From positions 1 through 7,844 of the forward strand of contig SHUN01000121.1 of the NCBI GenBank assembly GCA_009697495.1: a stretch of 7,844 nt of DNA, read 5' to 3'. Below, piece after piece: positions 1 through 5,444 of this stretch (position 1 is the stretch's first letter; each line of letters opens with the position of its first letter). The stretch is from Bryobacterales bacterium (lineage in GTDB: Bacteria > Acidobacteriota > Terriglobia > Bryobacterales > Bryobacteraceae). Position numbers and translations under genes: made by a program. The notes beneath the pieces were generated by a model that worked only from the letters and a program-made list of their open reading frames with translations, had not been told where the DNA came from and made no database searches.

Positions 1-504
1 AAGATCCAGGTCGCCGGATTCGAGTGATGTGTAAATGATGCGGCCGGTCTTGAAGTTCACCGTCGCTTCGGCATCGTAGCCGGGCATGGTGGTGAGCTTG
101 CGGACGATCTTCCCTTCGTCAGTGGCGAGGAAGATTTCGTAGCTCGGAAAGACGCCCCAGAGATAGCCTTTGCTGCGGTCCGGCGGCGGCGGGCAGGCAT
201 CGTCGGCTTCGTGCGTAGAGCCGTAGACGATGTGTTTGTTGTCCTTCAGAAAGTAGGCGCACGTGGTGCGTCCTTTTCCGGTGGAGACGAGTTTTTGCCC
301 GGAGCCATCGGCGTTCATGATGAAGATCTGATCGCAGGGATAGGGCTCGCGGGTCGATTGAAAGACCAGGCGTTTGCCGTCGGGAGACCAATAGGCTTCG
401 GCATTTTGGCCGCCGCTGGTCAACTGTTTCAGATTCTTCAAATTCTTGCTGTCCTGTCCGGCTAGCGGCAGTAGGAGGGCAATTGCCAGCGCGATAGTAC
501 GCAT
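1..504 (-). CDS. Secreted PD40/TolB-like beta-propeller protein (N-terminal part, runs off the left edge)
   Basis: The first 168 codons are present and the frame is open to the window edge. Residues 1-16 (MRTIALAIALLLPLAG) look like a signal peptide, so the protein is probably exported. Residues 27-50 carry a typical PD40 blade motif, with SPDGKRLVF at 40-48 followed by IFIMNADGSGQ at 60-70. Weaker blades follow: HIVYGST at 91-97, then EIFLATDEG at 123-131. These are the TolB/PD40 propeller repeats common in secreted acidobacterial proteins, sometimes fused to peptidase or amidohydrolase domains; any such domain would lie outside the window. The ATG at 504-502 overlaps the stop of the upstream methyltransferase gene as TAATG, and AAGGAAG at 520-514 is a good ribosome binding site, so the two genes are probably translationally coupled. 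Ligand or enzymatic role cannot be told from this part. Confidence 0.8.
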   Translation of the reverse strand, partial: MRTIALAIALLLPLAGQDSKNLKNLKQLTSGGQNAEAYWSPDGKRLVFQSTREPYPCDQIFIMNADGSGQKLVSTGKGRTTCAYFLKDNKHIVYGSTHEADDACPPPPDRSKGYLWGVFPSYEIFLATDEGKIVRKLTTMPGYDAEATVNFKTGRIIYTSLESGDLDL

Positions 505-1505
505 TACGACTTTCTTCCTTCGAATAGATTTCGGCCTTGCACGAGGGCGCGCATTTTGCCATCGGCGACGCTGCGCCGGAGCATCCAGAAACCGCAATCG
601 GGATGAACGAACGGGATGCGGCCGGGGCCGAGAATATTTTGCGCGTGTTCGATGCGCGAGGCAACGAGGTCCGGCGATTCGATGCCGTTGTCCTTGATAT
701 CGATGACGCTAAGGCCCAGCCCAATCCGGGGATCGAGTTCGCGGAACGCGTCCAGCTCGCCGTAGCCGCGGCGGGCGAATTCGAGAATCAGATGATCGCA
801 GTGGAGGCCATTCATGAAGGGCATAAGGTCCTTCCAGAAGCCCTTCTGCACCGACTGGCCGCCGTAGTTGCCGAAACAAATATGGACGCCGCGCTTGCCG
901 CGGATGCCGTCAAGGACGTGATTGATGGCGGGCAGCGCCCATTCGCGATCCTCCGGATGGCCGCTAATATTGGCTTCGTCGATCTGAATCACTTCCGCGC
1001 CGATACGCTCCATTTGGCGGCGAAGCACTTCGGCTATGGCCATACAAAGTTCGCCGCGCTGTTTGTAATGGCGGTCGGTGAGCACCTTGGTCAACATGTG
1101 CGGACCGGTACAGGTGAACTTCAGTTGATGCGCCGTCAGGTTCTTCGTGAAGTCGTAATCGCGGGCGAGATTGAGAACGCCATCGCCGATCGAGTCATGA
1201 ACGATGCCGGCGGGATCGGTGCGGTAACTGAGTTGCGCGTCAGCGCGGAATTCATCGATGTCGGAAATGGAAAACCGCGTGCGGATTCCGGACATGCGGC
1301 TGATGAAATAGTCGATCATGCCATTGGTTTCCGGGTGGCTGGGATCGAAGCGATTGAGTTCACCATCGGCGACAACATCGATGCCGGCGAGTTCCTGCGT
1401 CTTCAATACGACCATGATGGCGTCGCGCAGCGCGCCTCGGGATGCATCGCCAAAAAGCCATTGCGGAGTGGGATAACTTCCCACGACAGTTGTCAGGATT
1501 GCCAT
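504..1505 (-). CDS. Short MetE-type (cobalamin-independent) methionine synthase-like methyltransferase
   Basis: This 333-residue protein matches the catalytic C-terminal barrel of MetE (UROD/MetE superfamily) and lacks the MetE N-terminal barrel. VGSYP (8-12) and ADGELNRFD (46-54) are the usual opening motifs. IQIDEAN (174-180) corresponds to the homocysteine-binding IDEP region. Likely zinc ligands are all present: H208 and C210 (VHICFGNY), E242 (ILEFARRG) and C304 (HPDCGFW). Known family chemistry is transfer of a methyl group to a zinc-bound thiol. In full MetE the donor is methyl-tetrahydrofolate; stand-alone core forms often use another donor such as a methylcorrinoid protein, so the donor here is unknown. 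Some relatives act on coenzyme M or epoxides instead of homocysteine. The ATG at 1505 gives the expected N-terminus, although no clear ribosome binding site precedes it. The stop overlaps the next gene (TAATG). Confidence 0.85.
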   Translation of the reverse strand: MAILTTVVGSYPTPQWLFGDASRGALRDAIMVVLKTQELAGIDVVADGELNRFDPSHPETNGMIDYFISRMSGIRTRFSISDIDEFRADAQLSYRTDPAGIVHDSIGDGVLNLARDYDFTKNLTAHQLKFTCTGPHMLTKVLTDRHYKQRGELCMAIAEVLRRQMERIGAEVIQIDEANISGHPEDREWALPAINHVLDGIRGKRGVHICFGNYGGQSVQKGFWKDLMPFMNGLHCDHLILEFARRGYGELDAFRELDPRIGLGLSVIDIKDNGIESPDLVASRIEHAQNILGPGRIPFVHPDCGFWMLRRSVADGKMRALVQGRNLFEGRKS

Positions 1506-1526
1506 AAAAGAACCATTCTATATGCT

Positions 1527-1530
1527 GGAG
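1527..1530 (+). promoter_or_regulatory. Ribosome binding site that fixes the FG-GAP protein start
   Basis: GGAG lies six bases before the ATG at 1537. That ATG starts directly with a signal peptide (MRLLLVLFAF). The earlier in-frame ATG at 1522 would place MLEPF ahead of the signal peptide and lacks its own binding site, so 1537 is preferred. Confidence 0.6.
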
Positions 1531-1536
1531 CCCTTT

Positions 1537-2652
1537 ATGCGACTACTTCTGGTTCTATTTGCATTCGCGTCGTTAGCGTCGGCACAGACGCGCTTCGCGC
1601 AATTTGACGCGCGTGTGCTGGCGGCGGATTTGCGCGGCGGCTATCAAGTCGTCGTGACGGACGTGAACAAAGACGGGAAGCCGGACCTGGTGGCGCTGGC
1701 GTCCGGAATGACGGAATTGCTGTGGTTTGAGGGGCCGAACTGGGAACGGCATGTTCTTGCGACAAACATGAAACGCATGATCAACACCTGGCCCATGGAT
1801 ACCGATGGCGACGGAATTCCGGAGTTCCTGGTGGCCCATGCGTTCGAGAACGACGCGTCGCGGTCGGTGGGAATTGTCAGTTTGCTGACGCACGGCGCGG
1901 ATGTTCGGCAACCTTGGACGGTAAGGGAAATTGACCGGCTGACGACATCGCATCGGATACGAACGGCGAATGGAATGTTCATCAACGCACCGCTGACGGG
2001 CGCGTCCGCGGTGGCGCCGGAGTATCGGGATCACGCGCCGCTGGTGGCGTACCGGCCGGGCGATTGGCACCGCCAACTGATCAATGGCGACGACGAAGGC
2101 GTGGTTCACGGGATCTTCATCCACGATTGGAACCGGGACCGGCGGGAGGATGTACTCACCGCGAGTTTCCGGGGTATCCATGTGAATCTGGCGCAAGCGG
2201 ATGGCACATGGAAGCGGGAGAAAATTGTCGATGGCAATCCGGCGGCTTGGCCGAAATCGGGATCGTCCGATGTAACGGTGGGGACGTTGCGGCAGGAGCG
2301 TTTTCTTGCTGCCATTGAGCCTTGGCACGGCAATCAGGTTTCGATCTACCGGCAGAAGGGCGGGGCCTGGGCGCGAACGGTGATCGATGATTCGCTGGTG
2401 GACGGGCACACCGTATTCGCCGCGGATTTGAACGGCGACGGGAAGCAGGAGGTTGTCGCGGGCTTTCGGGGCGGCAAGCGCGGCGTGTACATTTATTACG
2501 AGGAAGGCGGGCGGTGGATCCGGCAGGTGTTGAGCGAAGGCGCGGTGTCGGCGGCGGCGTGCGCTGTGGCCGATTTGAACAACGACCGGAAGCCGGACAT
2601 CGTCTGCATTGGCTCGGCGACGCAGAATCTGATTCTCTACACGCAGAAATGA
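1537..2652 (+). CDS. Secreted FG-GAP/VCBS repeat beta-propeller protein
   Basis: The protein has 371 residues when started at 1537. Residues 1-16 (MRLLLVLFAFASLASA) form a signal peptide with a likely cut after ASA, so it should be exported. Five calcium-loop motifs of the FG-GAP type (DxNxDGxxD) are visible: DVNKDGKPD (42-50), DTDGDGIPE (88-96), DWNRDRRED (197-205), DLNGDGKQE (297-305) and DLNNDRKPD (346-354). The third and fifth have lost the glycine. This spacing fits an integrin-alpha-like propeller of about seven blades filling the whole protein; no additional catalytic domain is seen. Such proteins bind calcium and are often sugar- or surface-binding, but the ligand cannot be inferred. 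Its stop codon (2650-2652) directly abuts the stop of a decayed minus-strand gene (2653-2655). It is divergent from the methyltransferase gene. Confidence 0.85.
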   Translation: MRLLLVLFAFASLASAQTRFAQFDARVLAADLRGGYQVVVTDVNKDGKPDLVALASGMTELLWFEGPNWERHVLATNMKRMINTWPMDTDGDGIPEFLVAHAFENDASRSVGIVSLLTHGADVRQPWTVREIDRLTTSHRIRTANGMFINAPLTGASAVAPEYRDHAPLVAYRPGDWHRQLINGDDEGVVHGIFIHDWNRDRREDVLTASFRGIHVNLAQADGTWKREKIVDGNPAAWPKSGSSDVTVGTLRQERFLAAIEPWHGNQVSIYRQKGGAWARTVIDDSLVDGHTVFAADLNGDGKQEVVAGFRGGKRGVYIYYEEGGRWIRQVLSEGAVSAAACAVADLNNDRKPDIVCIGSATQNLILYTQK

Positions 2653-2960
2653 TCAGGGCTCCAGCAGCACTTCCAGCCATTCGACACGGCCGCTGGAATT
2701 TGAGCAGCATCCATGACGGCGTAACTGCCGGCCCTGGCTTGAGACCGGTTTCGATGCGTTGGAGAAAGGCGCGGCCGCCGATGCGGATTCCGGCGCCGTA
2801 CTTCGCGGTGTCGTTGCCAACGGGCTGGCGGACGGCGAACCAACGCCCGGTTTCGGCTCCGATGCGAAGTTTGTGAGTGGGGTTTTCTACGGGAGCGGGA
2901 ACACAGTTGACAGCGACTTGCGTTGCGCACGTCGGCGCTCCATAATAGATCCAGAAAGTT
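2653..2960 (-). pseudogene. C-terminal remnant of a decayed gene with two frameshifts
   Basis: Read on the minus strand from about 2960, one frame gives coherent protein: FWIYYGAPTC, then KLRIGAETGRWFAVRQPVG, then RIETGLK. Near 2735 the sensible reading moves to a second frame (AGSYAVMDAAQ), and near 2698 to a third (NSSGRVEWLEVLLEP) ending in TGA at 2655-2653. Both shifts can be explained by single-base losses, the second in an A run. About 100 residues of a C-terminus can be reassembled. The family is not recognised with confidence; the composition suggests a beta-rich domain. The upstream part stops at the AbiE pair. With the fragment at 4430-4594, in the same orientation, it probably represents one gene broken by that pair. 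The exact right end is uncertain by about 10 bases. Confidence 0.6.
2918..2946 (+). promoter_or_regulatory. Candidate promoter for the AbiE pair
   Basis: TTGCGT (2918-2923) and CATAAT (2941-2946) are separated by 17 bases. The -10 is one base off consensus, while the -35 matches only in TTG. Transcription would start near 2953, shortly before the AbiEi start codon. The assignment rests on pattern and position alone. Confidence 0.3.
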
Positions 2961-2968
2961 GACCTTTC
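2954..2968 (+). promoter_or_regulatory. Inverted repeat abutting the AbiEi start codon, possible operator
   Basis: GAAAG (2954-2958) and CTTTC (2964-2968) are perfect complements separated by TTGAC, and the right arm ends directly before the ATG at 2969. The left arm holds the only purine-rich stretch that could act as a ribosome binding site, so pairing would hide it. AbiEi antitoxins are known to repress their own operons by binding inverted repeats at the promoter. The sequence AGTTGAC inside this element also occurs at 2905-2911. Function is inferred. Confidence 0.4.
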
Positions 2969-3586
2969 ATGTCTATCTCCCGACGGCCGAGTGAACGACA
3001 AAGAGAACTTTACCAAATCGCTGACTCGCAAGGCGGCTACTTCACAACGAAGCAGGCGACCGCCATCGGATACACAAGCAACAAGCGAATCTATCACGTT
3101 CGGGCGGGCAACTGGATTCGCGAGTATCGTGGAATCTACAGATTGGCGTTCTTCCCAATGCCCGCGCGCTCGGACCTGATCCTGTGGTGGCTCTGGTCGC
3201 GTGACCGAAGCGACCGGCCGGCTGGGGTTTTCAGCCACCAGACAGCGCTGAGCCTCCACGATCTCACCGACGCGAATCCAGCCAAGTTGGACCTGAGTGT
3301 CCCCGAACACTTCCGCCGTGGAGTTCCCATTCCAAAGGTGCTGCGGCTGCATCACAGCGATGTGGCAGCCGAGGACCGGGAAATCCTGGATGGCGTCCCT
3401 GTCACGAACGCAATTCGCGCGATTCTGGATGTCTGGAAGGAAGGATCGCTCCCCAAGCCGGTTCTTCGCGAGGCATTCCGCGAGGCGATGAAGCGAGGCA
3501 AAATTACGAAGACGCAGCTCGCCATGTCTCAACAGAAAGCGGAGCACGCTCCGGCGCTGGCTGAGATTCGGAAAGGAACGAAGTGA
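2969..3586 (+). CDS. abiEi: AbiEi-family antitoxin/transcriptional regulator (type IV toxin-antitoxin)
   Basis: This 205-residue protein has the AbiEi layout. Residues about 10-60 form an N-terminal winged helix (QRELYQIADSQGGYFTTKQA, then YHVRAGNWIREYRGIYRLA at 42-60), the typical antitoxin DNA-binding domain. Residues about 85-200 form the C-terminal antitoxin domain, with FSHQTALSLHDL at 88-99 and LDGVPVTNAIRAILD at 140-154. Family members both repress their own operon and neutralise the partner AbiEii without stable binding (type IV). The partner follows with a four-base overlap (GTGA, 3583-3586), which supports coupled translation. The ATG start is followed by a basic stretch (SRRPSERQR), and only a weak purine tract precedes it. 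The gene sits between two pieces of a decayed gene, which suggests recent arrival by transfer. The symbol denotes family membership; resistance to phage has not been shown for this copy. Confidence 0.87.
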   Translation: MSISRRPSERQRELYQIADSQGGYFTTKQATAIGYTSNKRIYHVRAGNWIREYRGIYRLAFFPMPARSDLILWWLWSRDRSDRPAGVFSHQTALSLHDLTDANPAKLDLSVPEHFRRGVPIPKVLRLHHSDVAAEDREILDGVPVTNAIRAILDVWKEGSLPKPVLREAFREAMKRGKITKTQLAMSQQKAEHAPALAEIRKGTK

Positions 3587-4428
3587 GCCCCGAAAGAAGA
3601 TACGCTTCCGGCACAGCGCTCCGCACCGCACTTGAGGAACGCCTCAAGCGGGTGTCCCGCGAAGACGGGATTGACCTGCAGCGGCTTCGCCGGCAAGTAG
3701 CCTTCGACCGGTTCCTTGCCAGGCTTTTTCGAGAGCCGAATTCAAATTGGGTCCTGAAAGGCGGCTACGCAATGGAACTCCGGTTCCAAACCGCGCGAAG
3801 CACCAAGGATCTCGATTTTACGGTGCGCGTCGCGCCAGCCGGTCGCGACGACATCCTACTCAAGCAGATCCAAGATGTTGGAGTCGCCGACCTCGGCGAC
3901 TTCTTCACTTTCCGAATCGGTGAGGCGATGATGGACCTGGACGGCGCTCCGTATGGTGGCGCGCGGTACCCCGTTGAGTCCATTATGGGCGGACGCATTT
4001 TCGTGAAGTTCCATTTGGACGTTGGAATCGGTGACGTGGTTCTTGATCCGCTGGAACAGGCAAGGATGCGTGACTGGCTCGAGTTCGCGGGTATTTTGCC
4101 GCCCGCCGTTCCCATGATTCAGCAAGAGCAGCAGTTCGCCGAGAAGCTTCATGCGTACACGCTGCCTCGAACGGCACCCAACAGCCGAGTGCGCGATTTG
4201 GTCGATATAGCCATCCTGATTCAATTCGGCACTCTTGAATCGAAGCGAGTTATGCAGGCTCTTCACGCGACCTTCGATCTTCGGGCGACGCACTCCGTAC
4301 CCAAAACCCTCAATCCTCCTCCGGAGGAGTGGAATGCACCATTTGCCAGGATGGCTGCCGAGTGCCGCCTCGAACTCTCCGCGAGCGAAGCCTTTAGAAT
4401 CCTGGTGGAATTCTACACCGATCTCTAA
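3583..4428 (+). CDS. abiEii: AbiEii-family nucleotidyltransferase toxin (type IV toxin-antitoxin)
   Basis: The 281-residue protein fits the AbiEii/MenA-like nucleotidyltransferase family (DUF1814). Motif I is complete: LKGGYAMELR (58-67) followed by TKDLDF (74-79), where D76 and D78 should bind metal. FHLDVGIGD (143-151) supplies a further acidic strand. EQQFAEKLHAY (182-192) contains the conserved lysine K188, and RVRDLVDIAIL (202-212) is the last conserved motif. Known relatives transfer nucleotides and block growth, in some cases by modifying tRNA acceptor ends; the target here is unknown. All catalytic motifs are intact, so the toxin is probably active. The start is GTG at 3583 inside the antitoxin stop codon, with AAAGGA at 3572-3577 as binding site. 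No terminator was seen after it; a decayed minus-strand fragment begins within a few bases. Confidence 0.87.
   Translation: MSPERRYASGTALRTALEERLKRVSREDGIDLQRLRRQVAFDRFLARLFREPNSNWVLKGGYAMELRFQTARSTKDLDFTVRVAPAGRDDILLKQIQDVGVADLGDFFTFRIGEAMMDLDGAPYGGARYPVESIMGGRIFVKFHLDVGIGDVVLDPLEQARMRDWLEFAGILPPAVPMIQQEQQFAEKLHAYTLPRTAPNSRVRDLVDIAILIQFGTLESKRVMQALHATFDLRATHSVPKTLNPPPEEWNAPFARMAAECRLELSASEAFRILVEFYTDL
4316..4329. repeat. Perfect 14-bp palindrome inside the AbiEii gene
   Basis: CTCCTCCGGAGGAG reads the same on both strands and falls in the codons for NPPPEEW near residue 245. It also contains a Shine-Dalgarno-like GGAGG within coding sequence. It may be only a by-product of the PPPEE codons. 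Confidence 0.4.
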
Positions 4429-4429
4429 G

Positions 4430-4594
4430 TCCAAGCATGGTCACGCAGCTCCGGATGCGTTTTCCAGAATTCGCTATGGAGATAGTGCCGCTCGTCGTCG
4501 ACGTTGTGCGGATCGTTCATGCCGGTGCGGGTGGCGAGCGGGGAGAAGCGGCGGCGAGGGAGGCAAGAAAACTTCTACGGTCGATAGCGGAAAT
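4430..4594 (-). pseudogene. N-terminal remnant of a decayed secreted-protein gene
   Basis: On the minus strand from 4594 the frame reads ISAIDRRSFLASLAAAS, a twin-arginine-like export signal. There is no ATG, GTG or TTG in frame nearby; ATT at 4594-4592 stands where the start would be. At about 4545-4550 the sensible frame shifts by one base and continues as PLATRTGMNDPHNVDDE, then HSEFWKTHPELRDH, until a stop appears at the AbiEii end. FWKTHPELR resembles a motif of family-10-like glycosidases (GHL10 type) found in similar bacteria; this is a memory-based resemblance and weak. The fragment fills most of the gap between abiEii and ttcA. It shares orientation with the C-terminal remnant at 2653-2960, and the two probably come from one gene. 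A separate short gene starting at the internal ATG (4522-4520) is less likely. Confidence 0.55.
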
Positions 4595-4603
4595 AGTAAA
4601 CTG

Positions 4604-4608
4604 AAAGG
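4604..4608 (+). promoter_or_regulatory. Closely spaced ribosome binding site for the GTG start of ttcA
   Basis: AAAGG ends two bases before GTG at 4611, shorter than the usual five to nine. An in-frame TGA at 4602-4604 excludes any earlier start, and the next ATG (4668) would cut into conserved sequence, so GTG remains the best choice. Confidence 0.45.
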
Positions 4609-4610
4609 TA

Positions 4611-5429
4611 GTGGATCTCGAGAAAACGCTCTTAAGAAAAGTTGGTCAGGCAATCGAGCGATTCGATATGATCCGCGATGGGGATCGCATTGCCGTGGGT
4701 TTATCCGGCGGAAAAGATTCGGTAACGCTGCTGGAAGCGTTGCTTTTGCTGCAAAAACGCGCGCCGATCGATTTTCAAGTTTGCGCGTTCACGGTGGAGC
4801 AAGGCAAGTTTCTTGCGCCGATCGCGCCATTTGGCGAGTACATGAAAAAGCGGGGCGTGGAATGGTTGTACGTCCGCGACGAACCGAGTTTTCAATTGAT
4901 CGAAGACGAGCCGGACCACGGTTGCGATATGTGCAGCCGCTTCCGGCGCCGCGCGGTGTACGAAATCGCGAAACAAATGGGCGCCAACGTGATCGCATTG
5001 GGACACACGGCGGATGACTTTTGCGAGTCACTGCTGCGAAATGCCATGTATACCGGGCGGCTGAGCGCGCTGCCGGCGGTGACGTGGTCGGCTAAGAAAG
5101 ATTTTCGGTTAATCCGTCCATTGGTATTTGTGACGGAGGAGATCACACGGAATTACGCGAGCGCGCTGGCTGCGCCGGTCATCCCCTGTGGCTGCTCGCA
5201 AAAAACGGGTACCGTGCGGCGAACACTCAGAGACATTTTTGGTGAATTAGAGAAGGAGCATCCTTACCTGAAAGAAAACCTTTTGTCGGCGATGGGAAAT
5301 ATACAAACGGATCGACTGCTCGACCCGCGATATCTTCCAGCCGATGCGGGCGGGCGGGCGGAAGCGCCGCCTCCGGTAAATGCCGACCTGTTCCCCATTG
5401 TCAATGAGGGATTTTCGACACCCAGGTAG
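4611..5429 (+). CDS. ttcA: TtcA-family tRNA 2-thiocytidine synthetase (PP-loop ATPase)
   Basis: The 272-residue protein belongs to the TtcA group of tRNA thiolases. It activates a tRNA base with ATP and inserts sulfur, in E. coli at cytidine 32, using an iron-sulfur cluster in the cytoplasm. The ATP-binding PP-loop is SGGKDS (32-37). CDMCSRFRR (105-113) gives the two cluster cysteines C105 and C108. GHTADDFCES (131-140) and LIRPL (167-171) match family positions. The third cysteine region reads IPCGCSQ (191-197), with C193 and C195; E. coli TtcA has a CxxC-type PCNLCGSQ here, so this copy is one residue shorter. A proline-rich tail of about 35 residues follows the core. GTG is chosen as start because a stop lies just upstream. 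The DUF47 gene follows after 15 bp. A related thiolase acting on another position cannot be excluded. Confidence 0.82.
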   Translation: MDLEKTLLRKVGQAIERFDMIRDGDRIAVGLSGGKDSVTLLEALLLLQKRAPIDFQVCAFTVEQGKFLAPIAPFGEYMKKRGVEWLYVRDEPSFQLIEDEPDHGCDMCSRFRRRAVYEIAKQMGANVIALGHTADDFCESLLRNAMYTGRLSALPAVTWSAKKDFRLIRPLVFVTEEITRNYASALAAPVIPCGCSQKTGTVRRTLRDIFGELEKEHPYLKENLLSAMGNIQTDRLLDPRYLPADAGGRAEAPPPVNADLFPIVNEGFSTPR

Positions 5430-5444
5430 TGAGATCGACGCAAT

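Noticed and set aside
1522..1536. An alternative ATG start for the FG-GAP protein at 1522
   Set aside because: It would put five extra residues before a normal signal peptide and lacks a binding site, whereas 1537 has GGAG at the right distance.
537..1607. A 356-codon plus-strand frame antisense to the methyltransferase gene
   Set aside because: The minus-strand frame carries all MetE-type motifs. The plus frame is a GC-rich shadow with no recognisable motif and would overlap the divergent FG-GAP start.
1573..2409. A 278-codon minus-strand frame antisense to the FG-GAP gene
   Set aside because: The plus strand has a signal peptide and five calcium-loop motifs; the minus frame is arginine/proline-rich with no motif.
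2905..2946. TTGACA at 2907-2912 as the -35 for the CATAAT at 2941
   Set aside because: The spacing is 28 bases, far too long for a sigma-70-type promoter; TTGCGT at 2918 has the correct spacing although it is a weaker match.
2156..3631. A long open minus-strand frame of 491 codons
   Set aside because: It runs antisense through the FG-GAP gene end and all of abiEi, with low-complexity arginine/proline-rich protein over those parts. Only the stretch at about 2735-2960 looks like real protein and is reported as part of the remnant.
2945..4445. Target-site duplication or terminal inverted repeats around the AbiE pair
   Set aside because: Reading both junctions by eye showed no shared direct repeat beyond a few bases and no inverted ends, so no mobile-element boundary is claimed.
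4235..5017. A 260-codon plus-strand frame spanning the abiEii end, the gap and the start of ttcA
   Set aside because: It overlaps two well-supported genes in another frame, and its protein is low-complexity and arginine/serine-rich.
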